A stretch of 7,029 nucleotides of DNA from Peptococcaceae bacterium (GCA_900756555.1 CAAEKP010000133.1:1-7029), one strand, 5' to 3'; counted from the stretch's first letter, positions 1 to 6,554 are shown. Made by a program: numbers and translations. Notes: a model not told the origin generated them from the letters alone.

Positions 1-480
1 AGACAGGCCGGCCTGCCTTATAATCTGCCCAATCTGCTCCGCCGCCTGCGGCTGCAACAAAGTATCTGCTGTCACGTTCACGGATATTGGCAGTGCCCAT
101 CCGTATTGTTTCCGCCATTGCTGTTGCAGCGCTGCTGTCTGCTCCAGCATATAAAAATCCAGAACCGGCATCAGTCCTGTCTGCTCCAGCGCAGGCAGAA
201 ACTGTTGCGGCAAGCTCCACTGCCCATCCGGCCACTGCCAGCGAACCAGAGCTTCCGCAGCACATACGGTTTCGCTTGGCAGGTGAATGCGCGGCTGTAA
301 AAATACCTGAAGCTGTTGCTGCTCCAACGCCTGTTGCAGTTGGTCAGCGATGCGGGTTTGCACGGCGTTGTTGATTTCTTCTGGGAAGTAAACATAACGT
401 GTCTGATGAAGCTGAAGCTGCTGCGGCTCCCGCACCATGTTACACTGCTCTTTGGACAGCCCATAAATATATGATTTCAA
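1..480 (-). CDS. EAL-domain c-di-GMP phosphodiesterase, N-terminal part (3' end outside window)
   Basis: Codes for 160 residues read leftwards from a TTG codon (480-478) and stays open to the window edge. EAL proteins hydrolyse cyclic-di-GMP to pGpG in the cytoplasm. Seen: the opening EAL strand with Q62-P63, the metal-binding E76 in the E-A-L-V-R-W motif (76-81), and N135 in S-V-N-V, the next metal ligand of the family. The later DDFGTG and catalytic Lys/Glu motifs lie beyond the edge, so activity cannot be judged. The first ~45 residues resemble the linker that usually joins a GGDEF domain to an EAL domain, but no GGDEF domain precedes it; an in-frame TAA sits about 24 bases upstream of the start. 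TTG is chosen because AAAGGAG lies 7 bases upstream; the next ATG (residue 15) has no such site. The protein is strikingly glutamine-rich (about 29 of 160). Divergent to the diguanylate cyclase gene at 853. Confidence 0.9.
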   Translation of the reverse strand, partial: MKSYIYGLSKEQCNMVREPQQLQLHQTRYVYFPEEINNAVQTRIADQLQQALEQQQLQVFLQPRIHLPSETVCAAEALVRWQWPDGQWSLPQQFLPALEQTGLMPVLDFYMLEQTAALQQQWRKQYGWALPISVNVTADTLLQPQAAEQIGQIIRQAGLS

Positions 481-487
481 TAGAATT

Positions 488-494
488 CTCCTTT
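488..494 (-). promoter_or_regulatory. Ribosome binding site deciding the TTG start of the EAL gene
   Basis: AAAGGAG on the minus strand ends 7 bases before TTG at 480. It is the only good Shine-Dalgarno sequence near the beginning of this reading frame and therefore fixes the non-ATG start. Confidence 0.75.
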
Positions 495-523
495 CTCCGT
501 TCTGTTAAAAAATGTATATTGTT

Positions 524-553
524 ATCTTAGATTGCACCCTACAGTTCTGTCAA
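524..553 (-). promoter_or_regulatory. Predicted sigma-A promoter of the EAL gene
   Basis: On the minus strand a perfect -35 TTGACA (553-548) is followed after 18 bases by TAAGAT (529-524), a 4/6 match to the -10 consensus. Transcription would start near 517 and give a leader of about 37 nt. Predicted by eye from consensus only. Confidence 0.5.
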
Positions 554-788
554 TCAGATTTCTTCGACAAATTTCCGGCCTGCTGCGAAAAAACAGTTGA
601 TTCAACTTTTTTCCGCAAAAACGCCTTTTCAAAAACTGACAAAAGCAGCCACAGAAATTCTTGCTGCAAACATATTTAAAACCTCGCAAATCTGTTTTGG
701 CCGTCATTTGCTCACCATTTTTTATCTGCCTTAACGCCGCCATTCCCATCAGATTCTTTTATTCATTCGGCATAATAAATCCTATTTG

Positions 789-818
789 CAGACAAACACT
801 GCCACTATGTGTTATACT
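789..818 (+). promoter_or_regulatory. Predicted extended -10 promoter of the diguanylate cyclase gene
   Basis: The -10 TATACT (813-818) is preceded by TGT, giving the extended -10 TGn motif. The -35 CAGACA (789-794) matches four consensus positions at an 18-base spacing. The predicted transcript starts near 825, so the leader is only about 28 nt. Confidence 0.5.
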
Positions 819-852
819 AAATGCAAATCTAATCGGGTGGGAGAGATTTCGC

Positions 853-1815
853 ATGAATAATGGCATCATACAATCCGCCAACAATTGTATTGAGCAGGCA
901 GCAGTTACCAAGCAGGAGCTGTACGATTATAAAAAGCGCTTAAACATCGCCATACAATCTGCTGGAATTTGTGTATTTGAAGTGGACATAAAAAAGCAAC
1001 TTTATACCTTTTTTGAAAACTCCGAAGCTATCTTTGGCGTGTCCGGCGAACAGATTTTACAGGAACTGCGCTCTTTCAGCGAACTGCCTCCCGCAGAATA
1101 TCAGCAAAAAGTGACGGAGTATTTTGTGCATCCCGATGACACCGAACAGGTGGAGCGTGCCTTCGCTTCCATCTTTGCCGGAAAATCAACTTCTTATGAA
1201 GCAAGAATGCGGGCCAGCAACAGCAGCTATATCTGGTGCAAACTGGACGTAACACCCATGACTGAACCAGACGGCACCATGAAAATGATTGGCATTATTT
1301 CCGATATTCAGGCCATAAAAGAACAGATTGACTCCCTGACAAAAGAAACCTGGCTGGATTCGTTCACCAGACTGTACAGTAAAAATCGGTTTGCGCAGGT
1401 ATGTCAGCGCATTTTATGCGAAGCTCCCACTGAACCAATGGCGTTGTTTATTTTTGATCTGGATAACTTTAAAGCCATCAACGATACTCTGGGGCATCAG
1501 GTGGGAGATGAGGTAATCTTATCCATCGCTGATTCCCTCCGCAGCAACATTGCCAAACAACATATTGTAGGGCGTTTTGGCGGCGACGAATTTATACTCC
1601 TGCTGCGCAATACTACCGCTGAAGAAGCGGTTCAGGCGGCGCAGGCATTGCTTACTACTGTAGATAATGACCATCAGGTTACCAAAAGCATCGGCATTGC
1701 CCTCTACCCCCAATCTGCCGATAACTATGAAGCGCTGTTGTCCCGGGCCGATGAAGCGTTGTATCAGGCCAAACGCACAAAAAATACTTACGCTGTCAGC
1801 GATACCCACTGTTAA
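853..1815 (+). CDS. PAS-GGDEF diguanylate cyclase
   Basis: A 320-aa soluble protein predicted to make cyclic-di-GMP from two GTP. Residues ~28-158 form a PAS/PAC sensor domain (FEVD near 42, FVHPDD 91-96, the closing Y-I-W-C-K-L 126-131 and M-K-M-I-G-I-I-S-D-I). Residues ~164-316 are a complete GGDEF domain: F-D-L-D-N-F-K 201-207 with the metal-binding Asp, N-D-T-L-G-H 210-215, signature G-G-D-E-F at 243-247, and the closing R-A-D-E-A-L-Y-Q-A-K. The catalytic residues look intact. The inhibitory I-site (RxxD ending six residues before GGDEF) is replaced by A-K-Q-H. There is no transmembrane segment, so the PAS domain probably reads a cytoplasmic ligand or partner. The reading frame stays open back to 661, but the ATG at 853 is chosen because a GGGAG-type site lies 9 bases upstream and a promoter lies inside the would-be extension. 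Paired divergently with the EAL gene. Confidence 0.94.
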   Translation: MNNGIIQSANNCIEQAAVTKQELYDYKKRLNIAIQSAGICVFEVDIKKQLYTFFENSEAIFGVSGEQILQELRSFSELPPAEYQQKVTEYFVHPDDTEQVERAFASIFAGKSTSYEARMRASNSSYIWCKLDVTPMTEPDGTMKMIGIISDIQAIKEQIDSLTKETWLDSFTRLYSKNRFAQVCQRILCEAPTEPMALFIFDLDNFKAINDTLGHQVGDEVILSIADSLRSNIAKQHIVGRFGGDEFILLLRNTTAEEAVQAAQALLTTVDNDHQVTKSIGIALYPQSADNYEALLSRADEALYQAKRTKNTYAVSDTHC

Positions 1816-1835
1816 ACTGTTTTACACGCAAACAG

Positions 1836-1885
1836 AAAGGGACTGCTGTTTCCATTTCAACTGAAACGGAAACAACAGTCCCTTT
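1836..1885. terminator. Bidirectional intrinsic terminator between convergent genes
   Basis: A long hairpin: 1836-1845 pairs with 1876-1885 (10 bp), then after one C/A mismatch 1847-1853 pairs with 1868-1874 (7 bp), then 1855-1858 with 1863-1866 over a 4-base loop. The right arm ends in TTTT and the left arm begins with AAA, giving a short U run in either direction. It lies between the cyclase gene ending at 1815 and the MOSC gene ending at 1931, so it can stop both transcripts. Confidence 0.85.
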
Positions 1886-1930
1886 TATCGTATCCTCTTG
1901 CTTCTCCGGCTCACTGCTGCAATTTCATTA

Positions 1931-2365
1931 CTACAATCTCACTACAGCATCGCCCTTCTGCAGCTGACCGCCGCGAATTACTTTGCAAAACAAACCTTCG
2001 GATGGTAACAAGCTTACGCCAAAGGTGCGGGTTACCACGCTGGGATGATCGGGCTTACCAATCTGGCTTACTTCCAGCACAGCGCTTGCGCCCAGTTGGA
2101 ACTGATCGCCCGGCTGCAAATGCAGTTCATCCAAGCCGTCAATCAGAATATTTTCCGCGAAATCGCCAGGGCCCATTTGCAGATTATGTTCCGCGTTGGA
2201 TTTTACCACGCTGCCCCAGTTCAGGCAGGTAACCTGGCGATCCCAATCACCGCCGTGACCATCGCCTTCAATGCCAAAGCCTTCGATAATATTGGCTGTG
2301 GCGATTTCTTTTTTCAGTTCGCCTCGTTTTTCACTAATGCAGATTGCATAAATAGTTGCTGTCAT
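1931..2365 (-). CDS. MOSC-domain protein
   Basis: A 144-aa single-domain MOSC protein. MOSC domains occur in molybdenum-cofactor sulfurases and in small stand-alone proteins thought to bind or carry sulfur or metal-sulfur groups; the exact reaction of the stand-alone type is mostly unknown. Seen: N-terminal strand A-I-C-I-S-E-K-R-G (7-15), I-E-G-F-G-I-E-G-D-G-H-G-G (27-39), R-Q-V-T-C (43-47), G-D-F-A-E-N-I (67-73), the L-H-L-Q-P-G-D (81-87) turn, and the closing G-L-F-C-K-V-I-R-G-G (124-133) and K-G-D-A (137-140). Cysteines are at 9, 47 and 127. The length is usual for the stand-alone family. The frame runs nine codons further upstream, but ATG at 2365 has AGGAGG 7 bases before it, and a start at 2392 would place that site inside the gene. 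It follows the GH26 gene by 74 bases with no visible promoter or terminator between, so co-transcription is likely, though no functional link is obvious. Confidence 0.9.
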   Translation of the reverse strand: MTATIYAICISEKRGELKKEIATANIIEGFGIEGDGHGGDWDRQVTCLNWGSVVKSNAEHNLQMGPGDFAENILIDGLDELHLQPGDQFQLGASAVLEVSQIGKPDHPSVVTRTFGVSLLPSEGLFCKVIRGGQLQKGDAVVRL

Positions 2366-2372
2366 ACTAACG

Positions 2373-2378
2373 CCTCCT
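2373..2378 (-). promoter_or_regulatory. Ribosome binding site fixing the MOSC start
   Basis: Perfect AGGAGG on the minus strand, 7 bases before the ATG at 2365. It excludes the longer frame starting at 2392. Confidence 0.8.
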
Positions 2379-2439
2379 GTATATTTGCGCACGCAGTTAT
2401 TTCTTCCTGCGCCGTCATTTTATCTCGTCATTTTGTCTA

Positions 2440-4143
2440 TTATATTTTATCCGTACTTTCATCCACTACTGTTTCTACAACAGCTGATTCCTCTGCCGCA
2501 GGCATAATTGATTTATCCGTATCTATCCCATTTCCTTGCAGATTTTTCTGCTGCGCTTCCGTGGCTGTCACGGCAGCCTCTGCCTGCTGCTCCGTTTTAG
2601 CCTGTGCTGCTTCTTCCTTGGCTTTCAGCGCTGCTGTCTGTGCCGCCCAGCCGGCTTTAAAACTGTTTAACGTCTGTTCATTCTCATTCACCCAGTATGG
2701 ACGAGCCGGCACCTTACCGGGCACAGCCCAGTCACAGCCGTTCCACCAGATAGCCACCTTAATGTCTGGATATTTGGGCAGCTGCTGGAACATATCCGCA
2801 ATCCATGCCGCCTTGTCACCGCCAATGCTGCTGCACGCAAACTCGGTAATCATCAGCGGCTGGCTGAACATCTGCTGATATTTTGCATACATCTTGCTAT
2901 AGATCTGGTCAAAGCCGCGCCAGGTTTCTCCGTTATAATAAGTACCCGTGTTGTAGCCGGTCAGCCCCACAATATCTACATACTCATTGCCTGGATAATA
3001 CATTTCCATAGCGTTCCAGGTAAAATCCGGGAAGGATTTTTCGTTTGGATTCCACACCCAGAGCACATTGTTGGCTCCGTTTTTTTCAAAAATGTCATGG
3101 ATATAGCGATAACATTTTTTATAAATCTCTGTGTCTTTACTGGTGTGCCAGGCAGAATAAATGCACCAGTCTCCGTTCATCTCATTGGCAAAGCGCAAGA
3201 GCACCGGATGTTCAAACTTGGCTACTGCCTGAGCATATCGCTGTAAATATGCGTCACACTCGCCACTTAAAATATCATACATGGCGTTGTCCTTATTATA
3301 ATCGCCAGTTTGCAGCGTCAATTCTACAATATAGCCATTATCATAAGCATTCTGCAAATTTTGGGCCACCGTTTCAATTGGTGTCGTGCCAAACAAATTG
3401 TGATAGTACAAGATAAACTTAAAACGCTGTCCCATCTGCTGTTCCAGCTTCATCAGCTTGGTTGGATCCGCCGGTGCTGTTGGTTCAAAAATACCCCAGG
3501 TCAGCGGCGCATCATCACGGAAATAAGTATCCAGCAGATATTTGGTTTCCAGATTTAAACGGCTGATGCGCTGTTGGCTCTGTTCCGCAGTTTCTTTGAA
3601 AGATACCGGGTTGTTGGCCCCTTTTGGCTGCTGACAGCGAAAACTGTTAATCACATTCAGATATTTCCCATCCTGCGAAATATCCCGACTGGATTTGATA
3701 AAAATGCTGTACGCCTCTGTGCTGCTCTTGCGGATATCGGCAGTATAGTAATAGTTAAAATCGTTTTCCACATTTTTTAGTTTGTTTCGACTCCAACTGG
3801 TAATGGTAACGGTATTACCATGTACTGTTTTCCTGCTGCTCCAGCAATTCTGGTGGTCTGTTCTGTTTGCTAAAAAGCCTTTATTAGAGTATACTACATA
3901 GCTCTGATAGTTGGTTCTCTGCAATGGCTGGTAATACACCTCAATCTGACATTCCTGATTGCGGAACACGGTACACACATTGCCCAAGCTGGTATCCGGC
4001 TGCATATCCGCAGGATAATTCAGACTGTAACCCAGCACAGGATTGGTATAATTTTTGGTGCTCGTCCATCCACTCAACAAGAGCAACGCACAAAGTGCAA
4101 TGACACCGATAAAAACACTACTGACAATTTTATGATTTTTCAT
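2440..4143 (-). CDS. Secreted or membrane-anchored GH26-type glycoside hydrolase
   Basis: 567 aa. Residues ~1-26 are a positive start plus hydrophobic helix, a signal peptide or anchor; no lipobox is present. Residues ~31-170 form a separate domain opening N-P-V-L-G-Y-S-L-N-Y-P and closing V-I-N-S-F-R, resembling PsbP-like domains of Gram-positive exported proteins (weak inference). Residues ~213-500 resemble GH26: L-R-F-A-N-E-M-N-G-D-W (316-326) carries the probable acid/base E321, N-V-L-W-V-W-N-P-N follows (359-367), Y-V-D-I-V-G-L-T-G-Y-N is at 388-398, and I-T-E-F (432-435) carries the probable nucleophile E434. The 113-residue gap between the two Glu fits the family, whose members cut beta-mannans or mixed-linkage beta-glucans; substrate is unknown here. 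Classical GH26 has His before the acid/base; here it is Asn320. The tail from ~500 is Ala/Gln/Glu-rich and probably disordered. ATG at 4143 has AAAGGAG 6 bases upstream. First gene of the unit with the MOSC gene. Confidence 0.87.
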   Translation of the reverse strand: MKNHKIVSSVFIGVIALCALLLLSGWTSTKNYTNPVLGYSLNYPADMQPDTSLGNVCTVFRNQECQIEVYYQPLQRTNYQSYVVYSNKGFLANRTDHQNCWSSRKTVHGNTVTITSWSRNKLKNVENDFNYYYTADIRKSSTEAYSIFIKSSRDISQDGKYLNVINSFRCQQPKGANNPVSFKETAEQSQQRISRLNLETKYLLDTYFRDDAPLTWGIFEPTAPADPTKLMKLEQQMGQRFKFILYYHNLFGTTPIETVAQNLQNAYDNGYIVELTLQTGDYNKDNAMYDILSGECDAYLQRYAQAVAKFEHPVLLRFANEMNGDWCIYSAWHTSKDTEIYKKCYRYIHDIFEKNGANNVLWVWNPNEKSFPDFTWNAMEMYYPGNEYVDIVGLTGYNTGTYYNGETWRGFDQIYSKMYAKYQQMFSQPLMITEFACSSIGGDKAAWIADMFQQLPKYPDIKVAIWWNGCDWAVPGKVPARPYWVNENEQTLNSFKAGWAAQTAALKAKEEAAQAKTEQQAEAAVTATEAQQKNLQGNGIDTDKSIMPAAEESAVVETVVDESTDKI

Positions 4144-4183
4144 GGAATTCTCCTTTCTCGCCCTTTATTTTTCTCTTTCTGTG

Positions 4184-4212
4184 ATAATATCATAAGTTTA
4201 GAATGAAAGCAA
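4184..4212 (-). promoter_or_regulatory. Promoter of the GH26-MOSC unit
   Basis: On the minus strand TTGCTT (4212-4207) is separated by 17 bases from TATTAT (4189-4184), with TGA directly before the -10 (extended -10). The predicted start near 4177 gives a leader of about 34 nt. It lies just downstream of the terminator of the preceding gene, which supports an independent transcription unit. Confidence 0.65.
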
Positions 4213-4259
4213 TGTGGTTTTCTCTTTCTTCATACAATTAAGAAAATCTTAAGAAACAG

Positions 4260-4300
4260 AAAAAGGCCGTTGTAATACGTTAATTGCTATCACAACTGCC
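4260..4300 (-). terminator. Intrinsic terminator of the LTA-synthase-like gene
   Basis: On the minus strand GGC-a-GTTGT (4300-4292) pairs with ACAAC-g-GCC (4273-4265), one internal mismatch and an 18-base loop, followed directly by five T (4264-4260). It begins 22 bases past the stop codon at 4322. Confidence 0.75.
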
Positions 4301-4321
4301 CTTCTCAGTAAATTTTCTATT

Positions 4322-6364
4322 TTATTTATACAACTCTTCCAGTCGGCCATGCCCGCCAAACATATTATTATATTGCACTACTTTATAATCCTCTATCCAT
4401 TTTGCTTCTTCAGTTTCCGCCCAAAATTCATGGTGCTGTCCGTTTTTATCCATATAGCCCTGGGTGTTAATCATAGGCACCTGCTGCTGCAATGCAGCCA
4501 AATATTGGTTATACTGCGGCAGTTGCAGCCCTGCTGTCTGCAATAGTAGCGTGGATAAATAATTCATGCTGAGGTTGCCGCAATCCCGTTCTGCAATATC
4601 ATAGTTAGCCCACAAAAAGAAGGGTACCTGATAACGTTTTTGCAGTTCTGCTAAATTAAACTCGCTTATTGGTTTTCCCAGCAGTTCTTCCACAAATTCT
4701 TCCTCAACTGCCGGCTGGTGATCCCCAAAGAATAAAATAATGGTGGGCTCTTCTACCTGTTCAAAATATTGCATAAAATCTTTTAACGCCTGGTCAGAAA
4801 TACGCAGCATGGAAAGATATTCGCCCGCTTCTGAATATTTCTGATTCATGCCCTGTACGGAAATCCATTCTGAAATGCCTCCCGTACCTAACCGATAGCT
4901 GCCATGATTCTGAATAGTCACATTAAACAAAAACAACGGCGCGTCCGCTTTTTCCTCAAACAGTTTAATTACCATATCATAGTTGCTGGCATCGGATACA
5001 AAAGTGTCACGCAGATATTCTGGATTGTCCATATCCTCTGTGGTTAAAAATTTATCAAAGCCCAGATAGGGATATACTTGGTCACGCCGCCAACTGGTTG
5101 GTTTTCCCGGATGAAATGCCACAGTGTCATATCCCTGCGCTTTTAAGGCAGTGGCTAAGCTGTCCAACGGTTTAGTGATAAACTGCTGGTATACACGGGA
5201 GCCGGGAGGCATAAACGCTGTAGTCATGCCGGTTAAAAATTCAAATTCACAGTCACAGGTGCCGCCGCCCACCACGCTGGAATATAAATTGCCCCGTATG
5301 GTGTTATCCTGCAATGTATAAAAATAAGGCAAATACGGCAGGTTGGTATCAAATTGACACCACACGCCTAAATCTGCATAGGATTCGTTCATAATGGCAA
5401 TAATATTGGGCTTCTGCTGCTGGGCAGGAACATCTGCCATCGTTCGTGTTGATAATGCTGCGGTCGCTTTTGCCGTGTTGCCGGCAGCAGCCTTCCCTGC
5501 TTTGTGCTGCGTCTCGATGCTGCTCTGCACCACTTTTTCTGCATGGGCAACGGAATACTGCTTTGGTCGCTCCGGCCACATAAACTTTCCGTTCATAGCC
5601 AGCGCCAGTGTTGTGCCGTATTCCGCAGCAAAGTGCAGCGGCTTCCAAAAATTCATGTCAATTTCCTGCCGCTCCCAAAAGCTGTCCTGATAAAAATATC
5701 CCACAGAACACACCAGAAAAGCCAGCAGCGTCACACTGCCAATCGCTGTGCGCCATTGTTCCCGTTGAAAGTGAAATTCCGCCATTGTTGCCACACAAAC
5801 CGCTAAAAACAACGCAGCGCCTGTGCGCAGCAAAACCAAATCCAGCGTTAATGTATAATGACTGGCTACATTCAGCACCGTTCCCACCGACAATACATCG
5901 GCCAGCTGCAACGGACTGTTGCGAAACAGTAACAAAAAGTGATTCACCACTGCCACGCCATAATAAAACACTGTGCCGCCGATAATACTAAACCGATAAT
6001 GGCTGGTGAGCGCAAACAGCAGCACATAAACCACCAGGCACCAGAAATAATTCAGCCAGAACCGATTAGTGTCCAGCACAGACGCGCTCTGCCCTGCCAA
6101 ATCCTCCACTACATATACCATCAAATATGGCAGCAGCAAAAAAGAAGCCGCCATCCATATCCGATTCAACCCAATGGGTAATCTTATATATGCAGACTTG
6201 ATATAACAGCCTGCAAACAAACAAAATATAATAACGGACAGCTCTGTGCCACACAACTGACCATTCTCCAAAAAGAGGTCTGCATGAACCAGCACCAGCA
6301 ACAAACTACTGATTAGCAGCAGAGCTGTGCCCAGCAAACGCTTTTTTGATACTTCCAGCTTCAA
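4322..6364 (-). CDS. LTA-synthase-like membrane phosphoglycerol transferase (sulfatase fold)
   Basis: 680 aa. The N-terminal ~225 residues hold about six to seven membrane helices (around 10-30, 43-62, 69-88, 104-121, 126-147, 172-195, 208-225). An Ala/Gln/Lys-rich linker (~275-317) leads to an extracellular alkaline-phosphatase-superfamily domain. Ligands can be matched to LtaS: E327 in I-M-N-E-S-Y, nucleophile T369 in G-G-G-T-C-D-C-E-F, W425-R426 in H-P-G-K-P-T-S-W-R-R, H487 in N-H-G-S-Y, and D548-H549 in F-F-G-D-H-Q-P. All look intact, so it should move glycerol-phosphate from phosphatidylglycerol to a surface acceptor such as lipoteichoic acid or a glycan. The true acceptor is not visible. 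The start is TTG at 6364 with AGGAGG 8 bases upstream. It has its own promoter and terminator; the divergent neighbour is a family 2 glycosyltransferase, which suggests surface-polymer assembly or decoration. Confidence 0.92.
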   Translation of the reverse strand: MKLEVSKKRLLGTALLLISSLLLVLVHADLFLENGQLCGTELSVIIFCLFAGCYIKSAYIRLPIGLNRIWMAASFLLLPYLMVYVVEDLAGQSASVLDTNRFWLNYFWCLVVYVLLFALTSHYRFSIIGGTVFYYGVAVVNHFLLLFRNSPLQLADVLSVGTVLNVASHYTLTLDLVLLRTGAALFLAVCVATMAEFHFQREQWRTAIGSVTLLAFLVCSVGYFYQDSFWERQEIDMNFWKPLHFAAEYGTTLALAMNGKFMWPERPKQYSVAHAEKVVQSSIETQHKAGKAAAGNTAKATAALSTRTMADVPAQQQKPNIIAIMNESYADLGVWCQFDTNLPYLPYFYTLQDNTIRGNLYSSVVGGGTCDCEFEFLTGMTTAFMPPGSRVYQQFITKPLDSLATALKAQGYDTVAFHPGKPTSWRRDQVYPYLGFDKFLTTEDMDNPEYLRDTFVSDASNYDMVIKLFEEKADAPLFLFNVTIQNHGSYRLGTGGISEWISVQGMNQKYSEAGEYLSMLRISDQALKDFMQYFEQVEEPTIILFFGDHQPAVEEEFVEELLGKPISEFNLAELQKRYQVPFFLWANYDIAERDCGNLSMNYLSTLLLQTAGLQLPQYNQYLAALQQQVPMINTQGYMDKNGQHHEFWAETEEAKWIEDYKVVQYNNMFGGHGRLEELYK

Positions 6365-6372
6365 TCAAAAAA

Positions 6373-6378
6373 CCTCCT
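6373..6378 (-). promoter_or_regulatory. Ribosome binding site supporting the TTG start of the LTA-synthase-like gene
   Basis: Perfect AGGAGG on the minus strand, 8 bases before TTG at 6364. No ATG in the frame has a comparable site nearby. Confidence 0.75.
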
Positions 6379-6395
6379 ACGATAATGCTTTTATA

Positions 6396-6413
6396 TACTG
6401 CAATTACTGCAAT
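6396..6413. repeat. Two tandem copies of a 9-bp unit
   Basis: TACTGCAAT occurs at 6396-6404 and again at 6405-6413, within the leader of the LTA-synthase-like gene. The second copy overlaps the 3' arm of the small hairpin at 6408-6427. Function unknown; it could be chance. Confidence 0.6.
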
Positions 6414-6427
6414 GCTTCTCCATTGCA
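6408..6427 (-). other. Small leader hairpin upstream of the LTA-synthase-like gene
   Basis: On the minus strand TGCAATG (6427-6421) and CATTGCA (6414-6408) form a perfect 7-bp stem over a 6-base loop. It ends about 30 bases before the ribosome binding site. No T run follows, so it is not a terminator. Confidence 0.5.
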
Positions 6428-6456
6428 TCTGGGAACTTCTCACGCCCGCGCAAAAC

Positions 6457-6504
6457 AGCAGCATTGGCAATGTTCACGAAATATCCGGCATTACCAATGC
6501 TGCT
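6457..6504 (-). other. Strong hairpin at the 5' end of the predicted leader
   Basis: Minus-strand arms 6504-6489 and 6472-6457 (16 bases each) pair at every position, one pair being a U-G wobble, with a 16-base loop. The same bases on the plus strand would give a C/A mismatch, which favours a minus-strand RNA. With the predicted start near 6506 the stem begins within the first few nucleotides of the message. Only four T follow (GTTTTGCG), so termination is possible but weak; a 5' stabilising stem is the other reading. Confidence 0.65.
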
Positions 6505-6512
6505 TTCTAAGG

Positions 6513-6541
6513 ATGATACCACAAAGCTTCCGCAGAATCAA
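6513..6541 (-). promoter_or_regulatory. Predicted promoter of the LTA-synthase-like gene
   Basis: On the minus strand TTGATT (6541-6536), a 17-base spacer and TATCAT (6518-6513) with an extended -10 TGG directly before it. The predicted start near 6506 leaves a leader of about 140 nt before the TTG at 6364. Confidence 0.55.
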
Positions 6542-6554
6542 CTACAGAATCAAC
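6533..6554. repeat. 10-bp direct repeat over the -35 of the LTA-synthase-like promoter
   Basis: CAGAATCAAC is found at 6533-6542 and at 6545-6554, a 12-bp period or about one helical turn. On the minus strand the downstream copy contains the -35 hexamer. This layout is common for dimeric response regulators binding head to tail, but no regulator gene is present to test it. Confidence 0.55.

Larger units (their letters stand above)
481..852. other. Divergent intergenic region between the EAL and GGDEF genes
   Basis: 372 bases without a convincing gene. It holds the two outward-facing promoters and an AT-rich imperfect palindrome at 585-616 (arms AGTTGA and TCAACT with one central base, flanked by A and T runs and closed by GCG/CGC). 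The palindrome has almost no GC in its upper stem, so it is a poor terminator; a protein-binding site is possible. I saw no recognisable c-di-GMP riboswitch (GEMM) consensus. Short reading frames here lack ribosome binding sites. Confidence 0.6.

Noticed and set aside
585..616. Intrinsic terminator in the EAL/GGDEF divergent gap
   Set aside because: The palindrome has T runs, but its upper stem is almost pure AT and it lies upstream of both genes; kept only as a possible protein-binding site.
522..749. Minus-strand 75-aa Cys-containing reading frame in the divergent gap
   Set aside because: No ribosome binding site before its ATG, no recognisable domain, and it runs through the EAL promoter.
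661..852. N-terminal extension of the diguanylate cyclase from a TTG at 661
   Set aside because: The frame is open, but the segment lacks a ribosome binding site, has no domain similarity, and contains the predicted promoter at 789-818; the ATG at 853 is better supported.
2366..2439. Separate promoter for the MOSC gene
   Set aside because: Only scattered AT-rich hexamers and a doubled CGTCATTTT (2413-2421, 2426-2434); no pair of -35 and -10 with proper spacing.
2045..2878. Plus-strand 277-aa frame opposite the MOSC and GH26 genes
   Set aside because: It is the antisense shadow of two well-supported genes and has no domain or ribosome binding site.
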